From Edaphobacter paludis (GTDB lineage Bacteria; Acidobacteriota; Terriglobia; Terriglobales; Acidobacteriaceae), in assembly GCF_039993895.1 (NCBI RefSeq), contig NZ_CP121194.1, positions 3,100,001-3,164,000 of the forward strand: 64,000 nt of DNA. Direction: 5' to 3'. Positions 24,756 to 33,181 of this stretch are shown here, one piece after another. A program made the translations under genes and the position numbers. Under the pieces are notes generated by a model. It saw nothing but the letters and a program-made list of their open reading frames with translations. It had not been told where the DNA came from and made no database searches. Position 1 is the stretch's first letter, and each line of letters opens with the position of its first letter.

Positions 24756-26266
24756 TCCGCTTCTTTGCGCAGCGACCACGCCTCGAGCTCGGCTCCTCCG
24801 CGTCCCGGAACCAGCTCCAACAGCACCCGCTTCGGATAGACGTGCACCCGCATCCGCACGACGGCGCTGGCCCGGTCTTGATTCAGCGCGACCGCGAGCC
24901 GCAGCAGCACCACCGCCCGCCGCACATGCTCATGCTCTTCCACAGGAATCGTTCGCATCGGCCTGTCCGTCGCATCAGGACGCGTCTTGCCCAGATAGCG
25001 CGCAATCGCACTTACAATCGCCCGCTGTTCCGGCGAAAATCCAAATATTTCGGAGTTGGCAATGATGTACTGCGTATGCCGGTAGTGCCCCTGATGGTTC
25101 ATGAACTTGCCGACGTCATTCATCATCGCCGCCGACTCAAGCCAAAGCTTGTACTCCTCAGGCAGCTCGTGCACACGGGCCATTGAGTCGAAGAGCTGAA
25201 CCACATGCTCCCGCACCGGCTCTACATTCTTCAGTTGAACCCCATACCTGCGGCAGACCTCCAGCACGCCCGTCCAACGCTCGCTCTCGATCTTCTGATG
25301 TACCGAGGTCCGCAGATCGGTCTCGGCCAGCATCTGAGCCAATATCCCGTCCCGCAGCCCCAGTGGGGAGTAGCGAAATCCCTTTAATCCCAGCCGCTCC
25401 AGCAGGCTCGCATACACCAGAGCGCCGCCGATGATAATCTCCGACCGCCGAGGCCCAATCCCCGGCACCACTGCACGCTGAGCATTGTTCATCTTCAGCA
25501 ACTTGTCCGCCAGCGTCCGTACATCCGCGGTGGTCGCCTCATTAGGCTTCAAACGCACAAACTTCTTCGGAGCCGACTTCCTCACCGGCAGCTTCTTTGC
25601 CATGGCTACACTGGCCTCGGCCAGCGCCGCCGCAGTTCCTGAAGTCGCAATCACCAGCCCCACTCGCGGCTGCCCCAGCTTCTTCTCCCCGCGCTTCAGT
25701 TCGCGGTCGATATACTGCTTCAGCCGCGCCACCTCCTCCTTCACAGGCGGATCGGTAGGCAAGAACTCCTGCTGCAACCGCACCGCGCCCAGAGAGAGGC
25801 TGACCATCGACTTAATTCGTCCGCCATCGGACAGCGTGACCTCGCAGCTTCCGCCGCCCAGGTCGATCAGCAGGCATCTACCCTTCGCGCCCGGCTCATG
25901 CGTCACCACTCCCAGATGAATCAACCGCCCCTCTTCGAGGCCCGAGATCACCTCGACGTCCCAGCCCGTCGCCGACTTCACCCACTCCGTAAACGCATCG
26001 GCGTTGCGCGCATCGCGCATCGCGCTGGTCGCCACCACGCGAACCTTGTCCGCCGCATGAAGCTGCACTGCCTTGTAAAACCGCTTCAGCGCGCGAATCG
26101 TCCCCGCCATGGCCTCGGGAGAGATCGAGCCGGTCTGAAAGACGCTCTCCCCCAGCCGCGTTATCTCACGGTCTTCATGCAACGTCTTCAGCCGGTGCAT
26201 CTGCACCGAAGCAATCTTCAACCTGCACGAATTCGAACCAATATCAACCGCGGCAAACGTAGGCAT
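24707..26266 (-). CDS. Ppx/GppA exopolyphosphatase with C-terminal HD-like domain
   Basis: The protein has 519 residues. The N-terminal ASKHA phosphatase begins FAAVDIGSNSCRLKI (phosphate-1 loop) and has ISGLEEGRLIHLGV, then LIDLGGGSCEVTLSDG (phosphate-2). A C-terminal helical domain (WLESAAMMNDVGKFMNHQGHYRHTQYIIANSEIFGF) carries HD-phosphohydrolase-like His residues, as in full-length Ppx. It hydrolyses polyphosphate or (p)ppGpp 5'-phosphate; the two activities cannot be separated by sequence here. It is convergent with sixA, overlapping by 49 bases, so both are phosphate-related genes sharing their 3' ends. Confidence 0.87.
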   Translation of the reverse strand: MPTFAAVDIGSNSCRLKIASVQMHRLKTLHEDREITRLGESVFQTGSISPEAMAGTIRALKRFYKAVQLHAADKVRVVATSAMRDARNADAFTEWVKSATGWDVEVISGLEEGRLIHLGVVTHEPGAKGRCLLIDLGGGSCEVTLSDGGRIKSMVSLSLGAVRLQQEFLPTDPPVKEEVARLKQYIDRELKRGEKKLGQPRVGLVIATSGTAAALAEASVAMAKKLPVRKSAPKKFVRLKPNEATTADVRTLADKLLKMNNAQRAVVPGIGPRRSEIIIGGALVYASLLERLGLKGFRYSPLGLRDGILAQMLAETDLRTSVHQKIESERWTGVLEVCRRYGVQLKNVEPVREHVVQLFDSMARVHELPEEYKLWLESAAMMNDVGKFMNHQGHYRHTQYIIANSEIFGFSPEQRAIVSAIARYLGKTRPDATDRPMRTIPVEEHEHVRRAVVLLRLAVALNQDRASAVVRMRVHVYPKRVLLELVPGRGGAELEAWSLRKEADYFREVFRRELLVEVT

Positions 26267-26376
26267 CGCTTTTCACACACCTCAAACCCGAAAATCACCC
26301 TACACAAGCAAGATACATCCCCGCGCAATGTCTCTCATGCTCGATCCTTAGGCCCGGGATTACTCGCAGGCAATTT

Positions 26377-28563
26377 ATGCTTAGAGAAGCGCCTCAAAAC
26401 TCCATGACCAATCCCACACTTCCCGAATCACTAGCCAGCCACTCCGTTCTACCTGCCAGTGCCCCTCGCCGTTCCACTGCGATCTCCATCCTGTGCGGCC
26501 TCTGGTTAATAATTTTCTTCGCCTCGCTCTTCAGGCCTCCGCTGCTCGACGACGCAGACGCGACCCATGCCAACGCCGCCCGTCACATCGCCCTCACCGG
26601 CGACTTCGTCACATTGCACGTCAACGGCATCCGCTACCTTGAAAAGGCGCCGCTGCCCTACTGGCTCGACGCCCTCAGCTTCCGCATCTTCGGCTTCAAT
26701 ACATTCGCCGCCCACTTCCCTCAGGCCATCGCAGTCTTGTTGCTAGCCCTGCTCGGCTTCCACTGGGCCCGCCGCGCCTTCGGCGATCGCACGGCCTTCT
26801 ACACCGGCCTCGGCGTGCTCACCTCCATCGGAGTCTTCCTCTTTACCCGCATCTACATCCCCGAAGTCCTGTTAACCCTCTTCCTTTGCACCGCGCTCTA
26901 CTGCCTCCTCCGTTGCCTGGATTGCAACCAGGCAGACGCCATCTCGATCGAAACACCCCAGAAGCACGTCATCTCGACCGGAGCGAAGCGGAGTAGAGAG
27001 ACCTCTGCATTTTCTTTCTCCCCCCGCACCTACGCCTACGTTATGTGGGCCTCCCTCGCTCTGGCCGTGCTCACCAAGGGCCTGGTAGCCATCGTCTTTC
27101 TCGCCGGCACAGCCGTCGTCTACCTAGCCCTTACCGGCGAATACAAAAACTGGCGCGCGCTGAAGCCCTTCACCGGAACAATCCTCTTCCTCGCCATCGC
27201 GGCTCCCTGGCACATCCTCGCCGGGCTGCGTAACACCGGCGGCATGAACGGACACGGCTTCTTCTGGTTCTACTTCGTCAACGAACACTTCCTGCGCTTC
27301 CTCGGCAAGCGATTCCCCAAGGACTACAACAAGCTCCCCGATTACCTCTTCTGGTCGCTCCACATCGTCTGGCTCTTTCCTTGGAGCCTCTTCGCTCCAC
27401 TCGCCGCCATCCCCGCCATCCGAGCCCTGCGCCGCAACCAAGCGCTTCCCCGAAGGGGACGCCCTACCTACCTGGGCGATGTGCTCACCAGCTTTGTGCT
27501 CGTCTGGATTGCGATTTTTTTGAAGATCAAGCTGCATCTAGGGTCCACGGAATCCGTTCTGCTTGTACTTGCTTTCGTTGTACCTGCGGCGTACTTCCGG
27601 AAACGCCATCGCGCAAGGCTGCCCATCTTCGATCACGCGCCCCGGTCATTCGCTCAGCGCACAACACTCGTCCTGGGCCTCTACGCGGCGCTGGTGCTGA
27701 TCTTCTTCTCCCTCTCGACCAATCAGGAGTACTACACCTTCCCCGCCTATCTCGCCATCCTGATGCTCATCGCCGCCTCCCTGACCCGCGCCGAAGACAC
27801 CTTTACCACTGACAAGTCTTCCCGCGGCTGGATCATCTTTGCCCACGTCGCCTTCATGCTCATCGGCTTTGCCGTCGCCATCACCCTCGCGTATGGCCTC
27901 TGGAGTTCCCGCCACCTCGCCTTCATTCCCGACATTGGTGACGTCCTCGCCCATCGCGACGTCGGCAACTACACCCTCTCGATGTCGCACTTCTTTGATC
28001 TCACCGACGCCTCATTCGCCGCACTGCGCCTGCCCGCCGGGCTCGCTGCAATCACGTTCTGCCTCGGCCCGGCCATCGCATGGCTGCTGCGCTCAAAACG
28101 ACGCCATCTCGAAGCCACCACCGCCCTCGCGCTTACCTCTGCCGTCTTTCTCATCGCCGCACACATCGCATTTGTCCGCTTCGCGCCGATGCTCTCCTCT
28201 AAAAAGATCGCCGACAAGATCCAGACCCTCGAAGCCAGCGGTGCCATCTCCCGCGACAACACCGTGCTGATGTATGGAGACCAGGCCTACGGCTCGTCCA
28301 TCCCCTTTTACCTAGGCCGTCAGGTCGATCTGGTAAACGGACGCTCCACCTCCATGCTCTTCGGCTCGACCTTCCCGGACGCGCCGCCCATCTTTCTGAC
28401 CGGCGGCGATCTGCTTAAGGTATGGGGCACCGGCGACCGGAAACTCCTCTTCGTCCCGCTCGAAAAGCGCGATGATGTGGACCAACTGCTCGGCACCAAC
28501 AAAATTCTGCTTCAGGAGACCTCAGGCAAGGCCCTCTACACCGACCGTCCTCTCGACCGCTAA
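26377..28563 (+). CDS. GT39/ArnT-like lipid-linked sugar transferase with in-frame repeat
   Basis: The protein has 728 residues with about 12 membrane helices. After helix 1 comes PPLLDDADATHANAARHIALTGDFVTLHVNGIRYLEKAPLPYW, the acidic first periplasmic loop and KPPL-like motif of GT-C enzymes (PMT/ArnT). These move a sugar from a polyprenyl-phosphate donor to a periplasmic acceptor. Residues about 197-212 come from an inserted repeat (26967-27012) located before the VLTKGLV helix. The C-terminal soluble domain ends in a nucleotide-free fold. An alternative start is ATG 26404. A paralogue follows 64 bases downstream. Confidence 0.82.
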   Translation: MLREAPQNSMTNPTLPESLASHSVLPASAPRRSTAISILCGLWLIIFFASLFRPPLLDDADATHANAARHIALTGDFVTLHVNGIRYLEKAPLPYWLDALSFRIFGFNTFAAHFPQAIAVLLLALLGFHWARRAFGDRTAFYTGLGVLTSIGVFLFTRIYIPEVLLTLFLCTALYCLLRCLDCNQADAISIETPQKHVISTGAKRSRETSAFSFSPRTYAYVMWASLALAVLTKGLVAIVFLAGTAVVYLALTGEYKNWRALKPFTGTILFLAIAAPWHILAGLRNTGGMNGHGFFWFYFVNEHFLRFLGKRFPKDYNKLPDYLFWSLHIVWLFPWSLFAPLAAIPAIRALRRNQALPRRGRPTYLGDVLTSFVLVWIAIFLKIKLHLGSTESVLLVLAFVVPAAYFRKRHRARLPIFDHAPRSFAQRTTLVLGLYAALVLIFFSLSTNQEYYTFPAYLAILMLIAASLTRAEDTFTTDKSSRGWIIFAHVAFMLIGFAVAITLAYGLWSSRHLAFIPDIGDVLAHRDVGNYTLSMSHFFDLTDASFAALRLPAGLAAITFCLGPAIAWLLRSKRRHLEATTALALTSAVFLIAAHIAFVRFAPMLSSKKIADKIQTLEASGAISRDNTVLMYGDQAYGSSIPFYLGRQVDLVNGRSTSMLFGSTFPDAPPIFLTGGDLLKVWGTGDRKLLFVPLEKRDDVDQLLGTNKILLQETSGKALYTDRPLDR
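26967..27012 (+). repeat. In-gene repeat: CGTCATCTCGACCGGAGCG type
   Basis: CGTCATCTCGACCGGAGCG continues AAGCGGAGTAGAGAGACCTCTGCATT inside the first GT39-like gene, encoding HVISTGAKRSRETSAF in frame. The composition and Lys/Arg-rich product are foreign to the surrounding membrane protein. I recall the same word as a frequent intergenic repeat in this bacterial class, which cannot be confirmed here. TCTC and GAGA ends form a weak palindrome. Confidence 0.5.
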
Positions 28564-28627
28564 ACACCAATGACTACAACAAAACATTTGACAAGCCACC
28601 TTCTGAATCGGGACTGTATCTAACGCC

Positions 28628-30649
28628 GTGAGCAATCGCTCCTCTCAACTCGAACAACTCCCCTCACACCTTCCAAATGCAGCGTCTGCCGAAGCACGTC
28701 GAGCCGGGCCTATCACCGCTGTCCCCTCGCCGCGCCGCCGCTGGAGCCCCCTCTCCATCGCGATCATCGTTATCGCCTGGCTCATCCTCCAGATCGGAGG
28801 CCTCTTTACTCCCGGCCTGCTCGACGACGTCGACTCCATCTACATCGAGATCGCCCGCGAGATGCTCCGCCGCCATGACTTCGTCACGCCCTACATCAAC
28901 GGCATCCGCTTCTTCGACAAGCCGCCTCTCATGTACTGGATGGCCGCTAGCTCCATGCACCTCTTCGGCGTCCACGACTGGGCGGCGCGCCTCCCGCTGG
29001 CCTTCTGCGTCCTTCTCCTGCTCCTCGCTGTCTATGCGCTGGGCATCCGCCTCTTCAGCCGCATCTCCCCCATCAGCCATCCCGATCGCGGAGGGTTCTA
29101 CGCCGCTCTGGCCCTGGCCACCAGCATCGGCCCGTATCTCTACACCCGCTTCTACATCCCCGACATCCTGCTCGCTCTTTGGATGACGCTGGCCGTACAT
29201 CTCTTCCTAATCGCCCTCGACCGCATTCATTCGGCCCATCCCAATAGTCTGGGCGCCCCATCCTTCGCGTCTCTTGCGAAGCGTGGAAACATACAATCTC
29301 CCCTTCTCCCCTGCATCGCCTTCGCCGCGGTCATGGCCCTCAACGTCCTGACCAAGGGCCTCATCGGATTAGTCTTCCCGATAGCATTCGTCCTCCTCTA
29401 CCTCGTCTTCACAAAACAACTTCGTCTCCTCCGCCACTTCCATCTACTCTCCAGCACCGCCGTCTTTCTCGCCATCGCAGCCCCGTGGCACATTCTCGCA
29501 GCCCTCCGCACTCCGCCTATCGCATTGCCTTCCGGTCTCGGCCTGCCTGCTACCGGAGGCTGGGCATGGTTCTATCTCTATAACGAACACATCGCCCGCT
29601 TCCTCGGCAGACGCATCCCGCACGACTACGGCCAGGTGCCCATCCCGCTCTTCTGGCTGCTCACCGTCATCTGGATCATGCCCTGGGCAGCCTTTCTCCC
29701 CGGCGCTATCGCCGATTGCACTCGCATCCTGCGTCACAAGATCAGCGCCACCGCCCGCCAGCACGAAGCCGCTCTGTCCCTCCTCCTCTGGACATTGCTG
29801 GTCCTCGGCTTCTTCACCCTCTCAAGCCGCCAGGAATATTACGGATTGCCCGCCCTGCCGGCGCTGGCACTGATGGCCGCCGGTCTTCTCGCCCGCGCCG
29901 ATGCCAGCGCAACGAGCAGAGCAACTGGCAGCGCCCTCTCCTGGTCGCTCTGCTTTCTTGTCCCCGGGGCCAGCGCCCTCGCCGCCCTCTGCGGATACTT
30001 CGCCCTCACCGCTCCCCATCCGCCCCCCGGTACGGACATCGCCTCGCTGCTTGCGGCAAACCCCCAGTTCTACAACCTCTCCCTCGGCCACCTCTTCGAC
30101 CTCACAGGAGCCGCCATGGGCCTTTTCCGCGGTCCGCTGACAGCGGTCGCCCTCGCCATGATTGCCATCGGCCCAGGCAGCTACCTTTTGCGTCGCTTCC
30201 GACGCACCTACGCAGCGAATCTGACCCTTGCCGCCGCCATGATCGTCACCCTGCTTGCCGCACATACTGGTCTCGCCCGCTTCTATCCGATTCTCGGTTC
30301 CAAGGGGCTCGCCGAAGCCATCGACCAGGCGCGTCAGACCAACCCCGAGCCCAACGACCTCGTTATCCTCGACGGCGAACTCACCTCAGGCTCGACCCTC
30401 ATCTTCTACACCGGGCAACAGGTCCATCTGATCAATGGCCGCGTCAACGGCCTCTGGTACGGCAGCTTCTGGCCCGACGCGCCACACATCTTCGAGACCG
30501 AATCATCCCTGCGCCAACTCTGGGCCAGCCCCCGCCGCATCTTTCTCTTCACCTACAGTCCCGAAGCCCGCATCCACGACCTGACCCCCATCGGCCCCGT
30601 CCACACTCTCGCTTCCGCCGGGGGCAAGACCGTCCTCACAAATCGGTAG
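28628..30649 (+). CDS. GT39/ArnT-like lipid-linked sugar transferase, paralogue
   Basis: The protein has 673 residues from a GTG start and about 12 helices. The first loop LFTPGLLDDVDSIYIEIAREMLRRHDFVTPYINGIRFFDKPPLMYW matches the preceding gene and the GT39 consensus (acidic pair, then KPPLxYW). FYNLSLGHLFDLT near the start of the C-terminal domain and QVHLINGRVNGLWYGSFWPDAP have clear counterparts in the first paralogue, so the pair arose by tandem duplication. A GGGCGCCCCA hairpin repeat is inserted in frame at 29251, in the same loop where the first paralogue carries another repeat. The final 14 bases overlap the convergent PilZ gene. Confidence 0.82.
   Translation: MSNRSSQLEQLPSHLPNAASAEARRAGPITAVPSPRRRWSPLSIAIIVIAWLILQIGGLFTPGLLDDVDSIYIEIAREMLRRHDFVTPYINGIRFFDKPPLMYWMAASSMHLFGVHDWAARLPLAFCVLLLLLAVYALGIRLFSRISPISHPDRGGFYAALALATSIGPYLYTRFYIPDILLALWMTLAVHLFLIALDRIHSAHPNSLGAPSFASLAKRGNIQSPLLPCIAFAAVMALNVLTKGLIGLVFPIAFVLLYLVFTKQLRLLRHFHLLSSTAVFLAIAAPWHILAALRTPPIALPSGLGLPATGGWAWFYLYNEHIARFLGRRIPHDYGQVPIPLFWLLTVIWIMPWAAFLPGAIADCTRILRHKISATARQHEAALSLLLWTLLVLGFFTLSSRQEYYGLPALPALALMAAGLLARADASATSRATGSALSWSLCFLVPGASALAALCGYFALTAPHPPPGTDIASLLAANPQFYNLSLGHLFDLTGAAMGLFRGPLTAVALAMIAIGPGSYLLRRFRRTYAANLTLAAAMIVTLLAAHTGLARFYPILGSKGLAEAIDQARQTNPEPNDLVILDGELTSGSTLIFYTGQQVHLINGRVNGLWYGSFWPDAPHIFETESSLRQLWASPRRIFLFTYSPEARIHDLTPIGPVHTLASAGGKTVLTNR
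29251..29286 (+). repeat. GGGTGCCCCA-type hairpin repeat, copy 3 (in gene)
   Basis: GGGCGCCCCATCCTTCGCG loops back through TTGCGAAGCGTGG. It matches copies at 2771 and 8589 in leader and fold. Here it is translated in frame as GAPSFASLAKRG within the second GT39-like gene. Confidence 0.55.
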
Positions 30650-31028
30650 CCCTTTTCGACCCGCGCTGCCGCTGCAGCAAAGACATACGATTGCGGACGA
30701 CAGGAGCCTCCATCTCCGCAATCAGCTCCGTCAACTGGCGCTGCCCCCCGCTGCTCAACCTCGTAAACGATATCCCAATGCGCCCTGACGGCAGCCTGCC
30801 GCCAAACGTGACCTTGCCCAGCATTCGCAAAGCTGTCCCCCTTGTTTGAACGGTCAGTTCAACGACCGATCCCCGCGAGACATAGACCAGCGATCGTATC
30901 TCGATGAGGCATCCACCCAGACTCAGATCGAGAATGCGGCCGGTCCAGACGATTCCAGGCAATCGAATCAGCTTGACCTGTCCCAGACAGAGATAGCGCG
31001 GGTCCCTTCGCCGCTCCGTCAGCTCCAT
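30636..31028 (-). CDS. PilZ-domain protein
   Basis: The protein has 130 residues and is little more than one PilZ domain. The c-di-GMP-binding pattern is present: an Arg-rich lead (ERRRDPRY, 5-12) and DLSLGG (34-39), matching RxxxR and (D/N)xSxxG. A beta barrel follows with VTFGGRLPSGRIGISFTRLS. It should be a cytoplasmic c-di-GMP receptor without its own output domain. The 3' end overlaps the second GT39-like gene by 14 bases. A link to the pilus module or to polysaccharide export is possible but not shown. Confidence 0.82.
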   Translation of the reverse strand: MELTERRRDPRYLCLGQVKLIRLPGIVWTGRILDLSLGGCLIEIRSLVYVSRGSVVELTVQTRGTALRMLGKVTFGGRLPSGRIGISFTRLSSGGQRQLTELIAEMEAPVVRNRMSLLQRQRGSKRATDL

Positions 31029-31175
31029 CGCCGATCTCTTTCCGGCCTCAGATCCGCTACTAATCTCTCCATCTTCCTGCTATCGGCAGCAGACAGTAGC
31101 AATATTAGTTAACTAACTTCTGATTAAATCTTCGTTCTAAAGCGCGTGGCTTTAGCAATCTTTCTTAACCAAGAG

Positions 31176-32363
31176 CTACTCCGGAATTTCGACCTTGCCC
31201 CCATGCTTCAGCCGATAAATCTTGCCCCGGTAATAGAACCGGTCTCCCCCATAGCTTCCCAGCCAGAGCACGCTCCCCAGCAAATCCCGCAGCGGATAAA
31301 GCATCGTCCCGCGTACCCAGTCGGGATCGCCCATCACCCGCAGGATCGACCCTGCCTGCAGCCATCGCTGCACCACCATCCACGAAAGCCAGACCAGCCC
31401 AAGCAAAGGGTGGCCACTCAACAATCCCCACAACAGCCCCAGCAATCCAAAGGGCATCGCAAACGTCAATCCTGAGCCGAAGTGCCCCCACGGGCGCGAC
31501 CGCCGCGTGCTCTGCATCCACCGTAACTGGTTGCGAAATGACAGCCCGAAAGGCGTGTCCTGCACCATCAGACGGATCACATGCGTCGCCATCTGAACAC
31601 CCGTTCCCTGCGACGCCAGCCGGTTGCCGAGCACAAAGTCGTCGGCATAGAACTGTCCTAGTTCCTCAAACCCGCCTGCCTCCTGAAATGACTTCTTCCG
31701 CACCGCCATCGTCGCGCCCAGCGCGAACTTCGTGCCCTCCAGCATGTCCGCCACCAGCACGCCCGAGGTCATCTCCACACTCTTGCCCACCGCATCCAAC
31801 TGTGCCGAGAGCCCAGCCGAAGCGCCGCCATCCACCGTCCCCAGATACACGCACGAGGCCAGCCCCACATGCGGGTCTTTCAAGTTCTGTACCATCCGCC
31901 GGAGATAGTCGGGTGTAACCCGAACATCCGCGTCGCTGGTGATAAACAGCTCGTGCTGCGCCACAGAATTCAGCTTGGCAAGCGAATAAACCTTTGCATT
32001 ATGAAACTTCGGCAGCGGCTCCCCACAGGTCACAAACCGCGCATTGACTTGCGGATACCGCTCGCCCACCCTTCGCGCCAGCCGTAGCCCTTCATCCGTC
32101 TCGTGCCGCGCGCAAAACAAGAGCTCGAACTCCGGATAGTCCTGCTCGAAGAACGTCTCCAGATTCCGCTCCATCCCGGGCTCAGTTCCATGCAGCGGCT
32201 TCAACACGCTCAACGGTGGCAGAAATGTAGCCTCAGCAGCGTCTTCCCGTCGCTTGCGCACACCAAAACGCGCCGCCGCCGCCATCACCATCAGGCAATA
32301 GATCGTGGATGTCACAGAGCCGCCGAGCGCGACCCAAAACAAGATACGAAGCAGAAGACTCAT
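31176..32363 (-). CDS. HpnI / ceramide glucosyltransferase-type GT21
   Basis: The protein has 395 residues. One N-terminal helix anchors a GT-A domain: PPLSVLKPLHGTEPGMERNLETFFEQDYP, the metal-binding ITSDADVRV (Asp144, Asp146), a distal ADDFVLGNRL and the QLRWMQSTRRSR motif, i.e. D1, D2, D3 and (Q/R)xxRW. C-terminal helices follow. This is the GT21 pattern shared by ceramide glucosyltransferases and HpnI of hopanoid side-chain synthesis. Given the likely Acidobacteriota origin, HpnI is the better guess. No other hopanoid gene is in the window. Confidence 0.82.
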   Translation of the reverse strand: MSLLLRILFWVALGGSVTSTIYCLMVMAAAARFGVRKRREDAAEATFLPPLSVLKPLHGTEPGMERNLETFFEQDYPEFELLFCARHETDEGLRLARRVGERYPQVNARFVTCGEPLPKFHNAKVYSLAKLNSVAQHELFITSDADVRVTPDYLRRMVQNLKDPHVGLASCVYLGTVDGGASAGLSAQLDAVGKSVEMTSGVLVADMLEGTKFALGATMAVRKKSFQEAGGFEELGQFYADDFVLGNRLASQGTGVQMATHVIRLMVQDTPFGLSFRNQLRWMQSTRRSRPWGHFGSGLTFAMPFGLLGLLWGLLSGHPLLGLVWLSWMVVQRWLQAGSILRVMGDPDWVRGTMLYPLRDLLGSVLWLGSYGGDRFYYRGKIYRLKHGGKVEIPE

Positions 32364-32442
32364 CTCACCCTTGCAAAACCCAGAGCAAAAACCTGATTAA
32401 TACGCAGTCTCCAAGTTTATCGCACCCCTGATCGAGTCCCAA

Positions 32443-32880
32443 CTACTTCTTCTTCCCCGCCTTGACCGACTTTACCGAAACCGTCTTTACCGAAACGATC
32501 TTTGTCGGCATCACCATCGGACGCCGCATTGGAACCAGCCCCGCACCCGGGTTCTGTTGTTGCTGCATCCGGGTCAGCATCTCCGTCCGCACGTAGTCGA
32601 CGAACCCCTGCATCTGCCGGTTCATCTCCTCCATACGCTCGCGCATCTGCAACACAATCGCGATGCCGGCGATATTTACGCCCAGATCCCGCGCCAGGTT
32701 CAGGATGAACTCCAGCCGCTCCAAATCCTCATCGGTATAAAGCCGGGTATTACCCTCACTCCGCGAAGGCCGCAGCAAGCCCTCGCGCTCATACAGACGC
32801 AGCGTCTGAGGGTGAATCTCATACATCTCCGCCACCGACGAAATCATGTACGCGCCCTTACTCTTCCGCTTCGTAACCAT
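32443..32880 (-). CDS. hspR: MerR-family heat-shock repressor HspR
   Basis: The protein has 145 residues. The winged helix-turn-helix spans about 12-50 and reads MISSVAEMYEIHPQTLRLYEREGLLRPSRSEGNTRLYTDED, the HspR subtype of MerR. A helix LEFILNLARDLGVNIAGIAIVLQMRERMEEMNRQM follows, then a basic low-complexity tail ending KAGKKK. HspR represses dnaK-type operons and uses DnaK as co-repressor in actinobacteria. Here it is the last gene of the run that starts with dnaK and includes dnaJ. A GAGG ribosome-binding site lies nine bases before the ATG. Confidence 0.9.
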   Translation of the reverse strand: MVTKRKSKGAYMISSVAEMYEIHPQTLRLYEREGLLRPSRSEGNTRLYTDEDLERLEFILNLARDLGVNIAGIAIVLQMRERMEEMNRQMQGFVDYVRTEMLTRMQQQQNPGAGLVPMRRPMVMPTKIVSVKTVSVKSVKAGKKK

Positions 32881-32897
32881 CGTCTAATCCTCGTAAC

Positions 32898-33149
32898 CTA
32901 ACTGTTGCCACGCTTCGCTGGTGAAGACTTAGCCTTCGCGCCGATATGCTGCAGCGCCGCTCCTTTGTGAATGGCGACATGATCGGTCTTGTCGCTCGCG
33001 ATCATATATTGCGGCTCATCCTTCGAAGCATGATGCACATAGCCGGCGACCGTCACATCCGTGACGATCTTCTTCTTGATAACGCCGCTGACTCTGCCTG
33101 CCTCCGAATTCCATTCAACATGGTCACCAGCTTTGAATGTCTTCGTCAT
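32898..33149 (-). CDS. DUF2945 (HVA1/Tudor-like) small protein
   Basis: The protein has 83 residues. The sequence KAGDHVEWNSEAGRVSGVIKKKIVTDVTVAGYVHHASKDEPQYMIASDKTDHVAIHKGAALQ is the full DUF2945 small beta-barrel, related to HVA1 Tudor domains. Ends are basic. Function is unknown; a nucleic acid or protein binding role is only inferred from the fold. It sits tightly between dnaJ (32 bases) and hspR (17 bases), so it is probably made under heat stress. Confidence 0.82.
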   Translation of the reverse strand: MTKTFKAGDHVEWNSEAGRVSGVIKKKIVTDVTVAGYVHHASKDEPQYMIASDKTDHVAIHKGAALQHIGAKAKSSPAKRGNS

Positions 33150-33181
33150 CGCTCTTACCTTCTTTCAACAGAAGCTGACGC

